From assembly GCA_900315635.1 (NCBI GenBank), contig OMZV01000015.1, forward strand, positions 1 to 64,000: a DNA stretch of 64,000 bases, read 5' to 3'. The stretch comes from an uncultured Prevotella sp. GTDB taxonomy: Bacteria; Bacteroidota; Bacteroidia; Bacteroidales; Bacteroidaceae. The notes under the pieces were generated by a model. It saw only the letters and a program-made list of their open reading frames with translations, searched no databases and was not told where the DNA came from. Below are positions 26,901 through 33,803 of this stretch, piece after piece. Both the position numbers and the translations under genes were made by a program. The number at the start of each line of letters is the position of its first letter. Position 1 is the stretch's first letter.

Positions 26901-27584
26901 CTCAAAGCCGGAATGTGGAACACCCTCTGCCTGCCGTTCTCCCTGAATGAGGACCAGACCAAGGCTGCGCTACCTGAAGGATTCGAGATAGTTGACTTCT
27001 ACTCTGTCAAGAACGATAAGCTGACATTCAAGAAGCACTACTATCAGATGATAGACGCCGGTCGTCCATACCTCATTTGGATTCCAGGAACACTGGGTAA
27101 GAAGTACGACATGAAGTTCCAGTTCCCTACTGGAACTACTGGTTATGTTGCTTATGACGACAAGACATCCGGCTTGAAGCCTATAAATGTTAATGGCGAG
27201 GACGATTCTGCCGACAAGTACGTTTGGACAGGAACCTATCAGCAGATGAGCCTGCCGAAGAATGCTTACTTCGTAGCACAGAATCCTGACAATGGAAAGA
27301 CTGTCATTAAGCAGAATGTTTCGGGTAAATCACAGACGAATGGCTATCGTGCTTACCTTGTAGCAGCCAGTGGTGTAACTCCTGTCAAGGCTCTGTCAAT
27401 CGACTATGATGGTGTCGATGAGGAAGTTACAACCGGCATCGATGACATCATGGCTGACCTAACAGATCCTGAGACTACCGGAAAGGTCTATAACCTCGGT
27501 GGACAGCTCGTCAGCCGCAATGGCTTGCAGTCGCTGCCTAAGGGCATCTATATCATGAACGGCAAAAAATATGTCGTGAAATAA
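23928..27584 (+). CDS. large secreted surface protein with T9SS-like C-terminal tail
   Basis: 1218 residues with a signal peptide (MKRIFTLTALLCLFMMMGINAAVAQ). The body has several beta-rich repeats, with recurring W-x-F-D/F-D-L segments (TTWDFSD, VWIFDKT) and GxAxF-type strands that suggest carbohydrate-binding modules. The tail (VYNLGGQLVSRNGLQSLPKGIYIMNGKKYVVK) is a T9SS sorting motif. An adenine/thymine-richer N-terminal third contrasts with the remainder, hinting at a recombinant origin. A 76-residue acidic protein follows after 33 bp. Likely surface adhesin or glycan binder; no catalytic residues identified. Confidence 0.75.
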   Translation: MKRIFTLTALLCLFMMMGINAAVAQSKTATFDLSDKTNLDDKGNYNVAATAATPVAVSIPKTDNSFNDRGCRWQLKASGVTFYITLSEGYVIESITTTSDGSKNMSSNATFNVASGSTSLGNSASIPKNGDATWNNSSKNPARDLTMTFQNLFKDESTTNYLNIKTLTVTYKATTTTTIKSSSEMTTSTSAPTTWDFSDGTSSKWTNTVSALNTNTSEWKKAESSDEWRPTTVCSDREYNLELINGLIFNTITSDGLCLDNENQVVSMEKGSSITIPGLKSGNYVRIKGTNVQGITTPDNAALISSGGNEYLFKVTSDGNTKFVFPSSLTTWGVWIQSIEVLASAPAVKQKVWIFDKTLDGSEGKGIGNGQTFSSNVWTSSTKDGVTSYSLANATKDDVNGANLITADGTTVFRTDGISFVCEVPGHLSVVPDNSLTLDGNGAIVLNDIASSVNNGASTYVLIEAEPVSGRAGFIVNSKNWNSNFVNQELTAASTRQTFMLKVTSQKNQQTVDVKIKPSAAMKIYRIEVTQKAIPTISATVTGTSAETTGDKTTYQASHGDSFTVTFNITESDLKGKFKVYAMDGNKIVSGNTVENDVVSGTAGSATFNAKAVGGGEALFVAKFIPDATETKYTYGYATVSVDVADPTMYRVKNGESANVGDVITSVKGIKMYIDGWEGAPGAAKEYRSDGTADQWTKARKEGYIETFPGYDYTFSANENSADETLTQYANKFTANYNKDKYWYKEDVNNPYSMPVFGGFLKFVPNENGTLKVYIHQNGALCQIRHKDGSQTINPFMVHTRSYYIADETGKLYTETDGVTATTKAKWADVWNGTKIGDGLGKSLGKGSNETKASFDDDDNTDYDAENEQYKDDIAYWRARVKEINGNGNSEDNVDENLVQKIYNLDGGWVMLNEGASEYSFHVTAGKTYFVFTNRTKLGFYGFRFTPDKNVTDVTITPSAEGATSYTLTKSSEPAAGASVAYKVDQSFKRELKAGMWNTLCLPFSLNEDQTKAALPEGFEIVDFYSVKNDKLTFKKHYYQMIDAGRPYLIWIPGTLGKKYDMKFQFPTGTTGYVAYDDKTSGLKPINVNGEDDSADKYVWTGTYQQMSLPKNAYFVAQNPDNGKTVIKQNVSGKSQTNGYRAYLVAASGVTPVKALSIDYDGVDEEVTTGIDDIMADLTDPETTGKVYNLGGQLVSRNGLQSLPKGIYIMNGKKYVVK

Positions 27585-27617
27585 AAACTTTCAACCAATT
27601 AAAAAGGAAAAAAAACT

Positions 27618-27848
27618 ATGAAACGAACATATTTGAAGCCAACTACTGAAAAACTAACAACTCAGACAGAAGGACTCCTTGCGAGTCTGTCTCTTCACTT
27701 CATCGGCAATAAAGCGACCGGAACAGCCGTCGACAAGCAACCGCAAGACATGCTTGAAAAGGGAACTCTTATAGATAACCCTAATGGTGAATGGGCTAAT
27801 GGAAAGTTCCATCACACCTGGAACCTCTGGGACGACGAGGAAGAGTAG
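27618..27848 (+). CDS. small acidic protein, partner of the upstream surface protein
   Basis: 76 residues: MKRTYLKPTTEKL at the start, a serine-leucine patch LLASLSLHF, and HHTWNLWDDEEE at the end. It lacks a signal peptide. Plan and position equal those of the 60-residue protein at 23195. A ribosome site (AAAAAGGAAA) lies just upstream. Co-transcription with the large surface gene and a shared terminator at 27874 indicate one two-gene unit. Function unknown. Confidence 0.7.
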   Translation: MKRTYLKPTTEKLTTQTEGLLASLSLHFIGNKATGTAVDKQPQDMLEKGTLIDNPNGEWANGKFHHTWNLWDDEEE

Positions 27849-27873
27849 TAACAACCTTTACGCAACAAAAAAA

Positions 27874-27912
27874 GCAGGGATTGGTAATTATACCAGTCCC
27901 TGTTTCTTTTTG
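27874..27912 (+). terminator. intrinsic terminator of the second surface-protein pair
   Basis: GCAGGGAtTGGTA...TACCAgTCCCTGT forms a strong hairpin followed by TTCTTTTTG. Confidence 0.85.
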
Positions 27913-27948
27913 TTAATTGTCTTTACCTAATCATAGACACTTCCTTTT

Positions 27949-27975
27949 GGCGAATCGGAGCTCGCCGCTCCTACA
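27949..27975. repeat. TCGGAG-loop hairpin, dispersed family
   Basis: GGCGA ATCGGAGC TCGCC with 3' tail GCTCCTACA. It overlaps the stop region of the 4Fe-4S protein gene. Relatives occur at 10650, 31916 and 49636, each with a different but still paired stem. Confidence 0.6.
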
Positions 27976-29071
27976 GCATCTTGAACATTGTGCCGGTAGG
28001 GCAAACGAAGCGGCAGTAGGGGCGGGGAACAAATACCGACAGGAGGACGAACACTACCGCGAGGATGATGACCACGATGCTGGCAGAGTTGAAGATGAAC
28101 GCCGTGAAGAGCTCATAGTCCATCCATGCCGACCACACGCCGGTGAGCATCAGAATCATCAGCACGGCAAAGAGAATCCGGCGGAACAGCGTCAGACGCT
28201 TCACGGTCTTCGGACCCATCTTCCAGTGCTTGTGGGTCGTCTTTCCGGCAAGCACCTGCAGTGAGCCGAACGGGCAGATGTTGGTGCAGTAGTACTGCTT
28301 CTTGCCGAAGAGAGGGTAGATGAATGCCGTGATGAGCATTATAATAGGTATCAGCGAAACCCAGACGTTGATGCCGTTGGACATGAAGTTGACGAACAGC
28401 GACCAGCTGAGGAACGTTCCGCACCATAGTCCGAGCACTATGACATTCAGCGACAGCTGGATGATGCGCCACCGCTTGTTGTGATAGAACAGCGGAATGA
28501 TGGCGGCAAGCAGCACGACTACGAGCCCGACGATTGTCTTCGCACTGAGGTCAAGCTTGTCGAGTATCGACGGCTTCTTCGAGTTCTTTGCCGCGAACTG
28601 CAGTCCACGTTCCATATTGCCGATGATTCCACGGGAAGAGAATGTCGCTCCGCTGACGCCATCGACCTTCATCTGCTGCGCCTCCTCGACGGTCTTTCCG
28701 TTCCAACGGGTGAGCAGCGCCTTTGCCTGATTGAAGAAATCGGGAGTCTCCGAGTTCTTCAGCGCCTCTACCTTGCTTATCTTTCCGTCCTTGATGTATA
28801 TCTCCAGTGGAACGGGCCCCCCGAATCCGCTGACGTCCTTGGCGAGATTTGTGGTATTGACGACCACCGTCCCGTCGGCGAGTGTGCGCATCGTGTCGAC
28901 AGCTGCGCCACTGGCTGCTGCGGCAGTGTCGGCAGGTTCCTCGTTGAGGCTGTGCCCCCAGACCTTTCCGTCACGCTCTACGGCAGCAACAACCATTATT
29001 GCAAGACAGCTGATCAGAATGACTATCTGTTCTATCTTCTTCGTTACCTTATTGTTCTTTCCCTTTGTCAT
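27971..29071 (-). CDS. FMN-binding, 4Fe-4S membrane protein (NosR/RnfG-like)
   Basis: 366 residues. An N-terminal membrane helix (IEQIVILISCLAIMVVAAV) anchors a periplasmic FMN_bind domain whose DGVSGATFSSRG carries the SGAT threonine used for covalent FMN. Four to five helices follow, then two cysteine clusters, YYCTNICPFGSLQ and YCRFVCPTGTMFKM, of the NosR/polyferredoxin type. It probably passes electrons across the membrane to an unknown acceptor. It stands alone on the minus strand with a -7-like box TACCTTTG (29111-29104) upstream. Only four to five Fe-S cysteines are present, so a partial ferredoxin module is possible. Confidence 0.8.
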   Translation of the reverse strand: MTKGKNNKVTKKIEQIVILISCLAIMVVAAVERDGKVWGHSLNEEPADTAAAASGAAVDTMRTLADGTVVVNTTNLAKDVSGFGGPVPLEIYIKDGKISKVEALKNSETPDFFNQAKALLTRWNGKTVEEAQQMKVDGVSGATFSSRGIIGNMERGLQFAAKNSKKPSILDKLDLSAKTIVGLVVVLLAAIIPLFYHNKRWRIIQLSLNVIVLGLWCGTFLSWSLFVNFMSNGINVWVSLIPIIMLITAFIYPLFGKKQYYCTNICPFGSLQVLAGKTTHKHWKMGPKTVKRLTLFRRILFAVLMILMLTGVWSAWMDYELFTAFIFNSASIVVIILAVVFVLLSVFVPRPYCRFVCPTGTMFKML

Positions 29072-29286
29072 TTTCTTATTGATTGTTATTCTGAATTCGG
29101 CGGCAAAGGTACAAAGAAAATCCGGAAATAAACATCAAATGAGTGCGTTATGAATTAAAGGAGTCCCAGCTTCTTCAGAGTAAATTTAATGTTCATTCTT
29201 GGTTTGTTTTAAACTATTGGTTTGTTAATTTGTAATGCAAAGGTACAAATATCTTACGAAATAAAATATTTTTCCGATAAAATTGT
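29072..29286. other. intergenic region upstream of the FMN/Fe-S gene
   Basis: Two minus-strand -7-like boxes (TACCTTTG at 29111-29104 and 29245-29238) are present. A short minus-strand frame at 29196-29155 would encode a 13-residue peptide (MNIKFTLKKLGLL). Whether it is translated is unknown. Confidence 0.4.
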
Positions 29287-29460
29287 GCTATTTGTACTGG
29301 AAAATAAATCGTGTGGTTCGTGCCGGAAAAATAAATAGAATCGTGTAGTTCGTGCCGGAAAAATAAATAGAATCGTGTTATTCGTGCCGGAAAAATAAAT
29401 AGAATCGTGTAGTTCGTGCCGGAAAAATAAATAGAATTGTGTTATTCGTGCCGGAAAAAT
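29287..29460. repeat. 32-bp tandem repeat
   Basis: The word CGTGCCGG recurs at 29319, 29351, 29383, 29415 and 29447, exactly 32 bp apart, with nearly identical flanks (AAAAATAAATAGAATCGTGT). A degenerate shorter copy lies at 29293. The unit is contiguous, with no spacers, so it is not a CRISPR array. Confidence 0.9.
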
Positions 29461-29471
29461 GCGCATGAAAG

Positions 29472-29508
29472 AAGGGAGACCATGCGCTACGCTTAGGTCT
29501 CCCCTACA
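29472..29508. repeat. dispersed palindrome (GTAGGGGAGACC type), copy 2
   Basis: Inverted copy of the element at 14126-14164: GGGAGACCATGCGC...AGGTCTCCCCTAC, preserving stem and loop. Confidence 0.65.
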
Positions 29509-29555
29509 GTGGGTATGTCGAATATCAGTGGGATGGCGATTATCGAAGAAAGGGC

Positions 29556-30020
29556 TTACCTGCCGATGCTCTCGATGCGGAGCTTGACGATGCCGATGGG
29601 GACGTGAACCTCGACGACATCACCCTTGTGCTTGTTGATGAGAGCCTTGGCTATGGGCGACTTGATGGAAATCTTGCGCTCACGGGTGTTTGCCTCATGC
29701 GGGCTGACGATAGTGTAAGCCATCTTCTTGTTGTTGGCGATGTTCAGAAGCTCCACCTTCGTGAGCAGCTGTACAGTGTCGGTTTCAGTCTGCGAAGCCG
29801 GCAGCACACGGGCATACATCAGGACCTTCTGCAAGAAGCGGATGCGGCTGAGAATCCTGCCGTGCTCACGCTTGGCAGCACGGTACTCGTAGTTCTCGCT
29901 GAGGTCGCCCTTGTCGCGGGCTTCTTGTATGGCTTGTATGGCTTCCGGCAAACGCTCCTTGATAAGGTCGTTGAGCTCGTTGTTGAGCTCGTCGTAGCCT
30001 TCCTGTGACATGTATTCCAT
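29556..30020 (-). CDS. greA: transcription elongation factor GreA
   Basis: 154 residues, the normal GreA length. The N-terminal coiled coil carries the conserved DKGDLSENYEYRAAKREHGR loop with the acidic tip that enters the RNA polymerase secondary channel, and the C-terminal FKBP-like domain has KISIKSPIAKALINKHKGDVVEV. It rescues backtracked RNA polymerase by stimulating transcript cleavage. The gene is single, with its own promoter at 30073-30104. Confidence 0.95.
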   Translation of the reverse strand: MEYMSQEGYDELNNELNDLIKERLPEAIQAIQEARDKGDLSENYEYRAAKREHGRILSRIRFLQKVLMYARVLPASQTETDTVQLLTKVELLNIANNKKMAYTIVSPHEANTRERKISIKSPIAKALINKHKGDVVEVHVPIGIVKLRIESIGR

Positions 30021-30072
30021 AGTGCTTTCGGATTCTAATATTCCTGAATAATCATAATTTTGTTTCGGTGTG

Positions 30073-30104
30073 CAAAGTTATGAATTCTTCCTGTCACCGC
30101 CAAA
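30073..30104 (-). promoter_or_regulatory. promoter of greA
   Basis: On the minus strand, TTTG (30104-30101) and TAACTTTG (30080-30073) with 20 bp between them, about 50 bp before the greA ATG at 30020. Confidence 0.7.
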
Positions 30105-30116
30105 TATTCTCGCCAT

Positions 30117-30180
30117 TTATCTCATAACCTTTCTTACGGTGCCGTCACTCATCTTGACGATGTTGATGCCCTTTGTCGGA
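30117..30180 (-). pseudogene. orphan T9SS C-terminal tail
   Basis: The minus strand reads KGINIVKMSDGTVRKVMR and a stop, the final strand pair of a T9SS sorting domain, with no body gene upstream. It is the last relic of a lost surface protein, just beside greA. The intergenic region 30021-30566 otherwise holds a terminator-like palindrome and a tandem repeat. Confidence 0.55.
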
Positions 30181-30224
30181 GGTAAGCAAATTGTTACAAA
30201 ATGAACAAGAAATGCATAAAAAAA

Positions 30225-30266
30225 AGAGGGTGTGTCGTAATAAATTAACCCTTTGACACACCCTCT
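30225..30266. terminator. palindrome, terminator-like
   Basis: AGAGGGTGTGTC and GACACACCCTCT flank an AT-rich loop, preceded by an A run. The minus-strand side has the U tract, fitting an end for minus-strand transcripts coming from 31344. The outer arm resembles the palindrome at 1125-1255. Confidence 0.6.
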
Positions 30267-30424
30267 TGCCAATTATCCGGCTTTCGCAAGCCGAAGTAAT
30301 TGTATCGTTTATTCAATGTTGGCAATTACTCTGAATAACCGTTACCAAAAAAATCTAAAACCTAATGTTTGAGTTACCTGAATCATTACTTATAATAATA
30401 AACCATCTATATTAAATCGTCTAT

Positions 30425-30558
30425 AATCTTTAATCACTAATCTTTAATCACTAATCTTTAATCACCAATCCAATCTTTAATCACCAATCCAATCTTTAAT
30501 CACTAATCTTTAATCACTAATCTTTAATCACTAATCTTTAATCACTAATCTCTAATCT
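30425..30558. repeat. 14-bp tandem repeat (AATCTTTAATCACT)
   Basis: About nine copies of AATCTTTAATCACT or a CCAATCC variant, uninterrupted, immediately downstream of the frameshifted secreted protein gene. Similar AATC-type words sit at 51845-51911 between lemA and the TPM gene. Confidence 0.85.
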
Positions 30559-30566
30559 TAAAGAGC

Positions 30567-31344
30567 TTACTTCCGGATATACTTCTTGCCATTGATGATG
30601 ACGATACCCTTGTAGCTCTTGCTGACACGCTGACCAGCGAGATTGTAGACAGCGCCGTCCTTGGGAGTCGGGCGGAATGTCGGAACATTGATGGCGGTAG
30701 CGTTCTTTGCAGCTTCCTCAGTAGTGTAGATGACGAAAGCCACGTCGGCCTGGTTGTTGCCGCTGAATGTTACGTTGAATGTGCCCTCGTAAGGAGAAGA
30801 GGTGAGGTCGATGGCAGCGAATGTGTAGCCGCCCTTGTTGCCTGCAGAGTTAGCACCGTCGGTGAATCCGCATGGATCGAGAGGGAATTTAGCCTCTGCC
30901 TGAATCTTGGCATTCTCCTTGACGTCGGCGCCGAGCGGCTCAACCCACTCGAAGTTTCCACCGTTGATGGTCCGGTCGCCATTGCCCCAACCTGCGAGGT
31001 AGTCCCAGTTGTCGCCCTGCGAGAAGCCCTGCATCTCGATGCAGGTAAACCTTTGTGCCCTCAGGAATATTGATTGTGCCGACAGCGTTCTTCTTGAAGT
31101 TCAGACCGTTGTTCCACCCGTCGCAAGTCTGCTGGCGACCGTCCTGGTTACGGTTCATCTTGAATGTGAAGTTTGTGCCGGTGAATGCATAGTCAGGAGT
31201 GGCTGTATTGTCGACGAGGTTGTTGTAACCCAGTGTGACGATGTCTGCCTCGCCCGACTCTGTAGGCTCTGAGACTGTCTCGGTCTGTGCTGGTGCCGAG
31301 AACATTGCAAGCATTGCTGCGCATAGAGTAAAGATTTTCTTCAT
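30567..31344 (-). pseudogene. secreted T9SS-type protein, frameshifted
   Basis: The first frame (31344-30940) has a signal peptide (MKKIFTLCAAMLAMFSAPAQ) and reads to INIPEGTKVY. The protein resumes in another frame (from about 31040) as IEMQGFSQGDNWDYLAG and ends with VYNLAGQRVSKSYKGIVIINGKKYIRK, a T9SS tail. Removing one C of the CC at about 31049 restores a continuous ~258-residue protein with TKVYCIEMQG. The lesion sits next to a 16-bp palindrome CTGCATCGAGATGCAG. It could be a true lesion, a slippage site or a sequencing error. Function of the parent is unknown. Confidence 0.7.
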
Positions 31345-31550
31345 ACTTGTTTTCGTTTTAATTAGTTTGTATTTCAGTTCAGTTTATATTCAATTAGTTT
31401 CTAAGTTCTGTTTATATTCAACAGTCATCAAAGTTCAGTCTTTATTTCCCGGTCAGGGGTTGTTCCACTATTATAGTTTAATCAGGTTTGTAGACTAAGT
31501 CCAGTCTATGTTGTGTCGGCATGGTATAGCTAAAGTAGTTGGTCTTGTTC

Positions 31551-31660
31551 GTTTTTGGAAATCGTCTATGTAAACTTTAAATGTTTTTGGAAATCGTCTA
31601 TGTAAACTTTAAATGTTTTTGGAAATCGTCTATGTAAACTTTAAATGTTTTTGGAAATCG
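31551..31660. repeat. 32-bp tandem repeat
   Basis: GTTTTTGGAAATCGTCTATG recurs at 31551, 31583, 31615 and 31647 (last copy partial), each 32 bp apart and almost identical. Sequence is unrelated to the 32-bp repeat at 29287. Confidence 0.9.
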
Positions 31661-31670
31661 GAAAGATCCG

Positions 31671-31740
31671 TTATTTGCGTATGAACTTCTTGCCATCGAT
31701 GATGACGATGCCCTAGCTGTCGTTACCGATAGGACTCGCT
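31671..31740 (-). pseudogene. orphan T9SS C-terminal tail with internal stop
   Basis: Minus strand reads ASPIGNDS, a TAG stop, then GIVIIDGKKFIRK and TAA. This is the end of a T9SS sorting domain disrupted by a stop and lacking its body gene. Together with 30117 and 30567 it indicates decay of several surface-protein genes. Confidence 0.6.
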
Positions 31741-31915
31741 GATTGATTTGGCGCAAAGGTAGAAATTCTATTATTTCTATAGGAGGACTTTTTGTTTAAA
31801 TGGGTGGACTTTTTCGTAAATATGCGTAACTACGGACTTTTGTCCACCCATTCTGCTAAATTTTTATCCACCTCGTTGTGTTTTTCATGGGAAAATGATT
31901 TGGCAATATCCCATC

Positions 31916-31940
31916 GGCGAATCGGAGATCGCCGCACCTG
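31916..31940. repeat. TCGGAG-loop hairpin, dispersed family
   Basis: GGCGA ATCGGAGA TCGCC with tail GCACCTG; adjacent to the 3' end of the RteC-like gene. Confidence 0.6.
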
Positions 31941-31948
31941 CTTGGTGG

Positions 31949-32374
31949 CTACTTGAACTTCATGTCGAGGGACAGCGGGTTCTTGACCCCGCACTCGACC
32001 ATTAGCTTCAAGTACCGGTCCATTATCGGCAGGCGCTTCACCGACTTGCGCATTCGGCAGCGCTCCGCCAGACTGTACGGGTTCTTCGGGCAGTGGCAGC
32101 CAAGCACATCAGCGACATGGAACGCCAAATCACGGAAACTCACCGGATTGCCCTTGCTGTCGGCAATTTCGCCCGTGAGCCATGCCACATGCGTCAGTTC
32201 CATCAGGTCCGACATCGTACCTGCCCAGTAGAATATGCTCTCGTCGGAACCAGCCAAATAGCTGAATTCCTTAATGATTATATCCTTCAGTTTCCTTCTG
32301 AATACACGGCGCTCCTCGCTGGTGAGGCCTGCCACCGTCCGTCTGCCTTTCGTGGTATTAATATCTTTTTCCAT
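31949..32374 (-). CDS. RteC-domain-like protein
   Basis: 141 residues. The core YWAGTMSDLMELTHVAWLTGEI...FRDLAFHVADVLG...SLAERCRMRKSVKRLPIMDRYLKLMVE follows the C-terminal pattern of RteC-family regulators of Bacteroides conjugative transposons (W-TG--xDL-EL, then R-RKS----MDRYL). Full RteC is longer, so this is a short homologue or single domain. It could be an element regulator or a chromosomal small regulator. No conjugation genes are nearby. Confidence 0.55.
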   Translation of the reverse strand: MEKDINTTKGRRTVAGLTSEERRVFRRKLKDIIIKEFSYLAGSDESIFYWAGTMSDLMELTHVAWLTGEIADSKGNPVSFRDLAFHVADVLGCHCPKNPYSLAERCRMRKSVKRLPIMDRYLKLMVECGVKNPLSLDMKFK

Positions 32375-32924
32375 TGACTATAATGATTTAAGTTGTATTG
32401 TTGTTTTCTTGTTCATCGGCGATTCATCACGCCTCGTTCCTGAATGCAAAGATAGAAGGGCAGTGTGCACTATATGTTCAAACCTAAAAATTTATTAGTT
32501 AAACTTCTATAAATATTAACATTCGTTTACAATGACAGGTTTACAATGCCAGGCGAGTCACCGTTCTCCAACAATGCCAGTGTTGTTGGGACCGTTTTAG
32601 CTCGTAAAATGGTATCTTTTAGGGGCTAATTCATACCCGATTACAGCGTGAAATGGCATGTAGATGTAAATGGCTAGTAATCAATTGATTACACAATTAC
32701 TTTTGTTTTGGCTCCTCTTTTGAATTTATTTGACTTGGGGGCTGATCTCCTGGTCTTTTCTCTCGCAGATTTCGCCAGATGTATATGTTTGGAAAAATGT
32801 AGGGGCGGAGATCTCCACCCTTATAGCATAAAATTAGTTAATTAAAGCCCTGAAAACTTCGGAGTATCAATATTATTGACTATATTTGCAGAAAACTTAA
32901 AACTAATCAGCTGAACAATAGCAA
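32375..32924. other. intergenic region upstream of the corrinoid operon
   Basis: No gene is supported. A -7-like box TATATTTG (32881-32888) lies 36 bp before the operon's first ATG; no clear TTTG at -33. A palindrome TAATCAATTGATTA (about 32677-32690) and a TGTAGGGGCGGAGATCTCCACCC hairpin (about 32799-32821) are the only regulatory-looking features. A cobalamin riboswitch was looked for and not seen. Confidence 0.5.
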
Positions 32925-33776
32925 ATGAAGAAGAAAATCACCTTGCTCGACGGTGCTGTAGGTACAACGCTGTGGGAGCATACTAACGACCACGATCCGG
33001 TCTGGAAATACAATATTGAGAAACCTGACGTCGTCAAGCAGGTAGCCCGCGAGTTCGCCGATGTAGGCGCTGAGATTATCCTCACCAACTCGTTTGCCGC
33101 CAACCACCCGAACGTAAGCAACCAGTCGTCATACTCGGTCGAGGAGATTGTCTCGACAAGTGTCCGCCTCACCCGTGAAGCCCTCGCCGGAACCGACAAG
33201 CGCATAGCTCTTGCCATCGGTCCGCTGTCGGCTATGCTTGAGCCTTTTGGTGACCTCAGCACCGCCGACTGCCGCAAGATTTTCGAGGAAATGATTTCCG
33301 CCGGAATGCAGGAGCATCCTGACATTATTTATCTCATGACATTCATGGACCTGGAGATGATGAAGATTGCCGTCTCCGTAGCCAAGCAGTATCAGGTGCC
33401 GGTGTTCTCGTCGATGACATTCACCGAGTTCGGTGCTACCCTCATGGGCAATACCGTTGACGACATTGTCGGCGAGCTCACCCCGATGGGCATCGACGCT
33501 GTCGGAATGAACTGCTCGCTGGGTCCTGACAAGGCATTGTCGATAGTCAAGGAGTACAAGGCTAAGACATCGCTGCCGGTGCTCTTCAAGCCTAATGCCG
33601 GAACGCCTATCCTCTCGTCGGGTGGCAAGGAAGACAAGCCGTACTCGCCGGAGGTGTTCGCTGCCGACTTCGTTCCTGCCTTCGAGTATGCCGATGCTGT
33701 CGGCGGATGCTGCGGAACAAACGCAACATATCTTAAGGCTGTCAAGGATGAGCTCGACAAGTGGGAGAAAGAGTAA
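32925..33776 (+). CDS. homocysteine S-methyltransferase module
   Basis: 283 residues of the homocysteine-methyltransferase barrel. LLDGAVGTTLWE at the start and ILTNSFAAN match the family's opening motifs. The zinc cysteines are present in GMNCSLGP (~residue 195) and in the C-terminal GGCCGTN. It resembles the first module of cobalamin-dependent MetH. Its predicted role is transfer of a methyl group from a corrinoid protein to homocysteine, yielding methionine. It is the first gene of a tight operon with the corrinoid and reactivation genes. A pterin-binding folate module is absent, so the methyl donor should differ from methyl-folate. Confidence 0.85.
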   Translation: MKKKITLLDGAVGTTLWEHTNDHDPVWKYNIEKPDVVKQVAREFADVGAEIILTNSFAANHPNVSNQSSYSVEEIVSTSVRLTREALAGTDKRIALAIGPLSAMLEPFGDLSTADCRKIFEEMISAGMQEHPDIIYLMTFMDLEMMKIAVSVAKQYQVPVFSSMTFTEFGATLMGNTVDDIVGELTPMGIDAVGMNCSLGPDKALSIVKEYKAKTSLPVLFKPNAGTPILSSGGKEDKPYSPEVFAADFVPAFEYADAVGGCCGTNATYLKAVKDELDKWEKE

Positions 33777-33803
33777 GATGCTTGCAGGTTTAAATAATAT
33801 GCT

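Larger units (their letters stand above)
31345..31948. other. intergenic region with repeats and T9SS relics
   Basis: No intact gene. It contains a 32-bp tandem repeat (31551-31660), an orphan T9SS tail (31671-31740), an inverted repeat ATGGGTGGAC/GTCCACCCAT (31800-31851) and a TCGGAG hairpin (31916-31940). The remainder upstream of 31344 is AT-rich and repetitive (AGTTCAGTTTATATTCAATT-like words). Confidence 0.6.

Noticed and set aside
29287..29460. possible CRISPR array
   Set aside because: The 32-bp units are contiguous and near-identical throughout with no unique spacers, and no cas gene is present.
32700..32924. cobalamin riboswitch before the corrinoid operon
   Set aside because: No B12-box-like sequence or matching stem arrangement was seen; the leader after the -7 box is under 40 bases.
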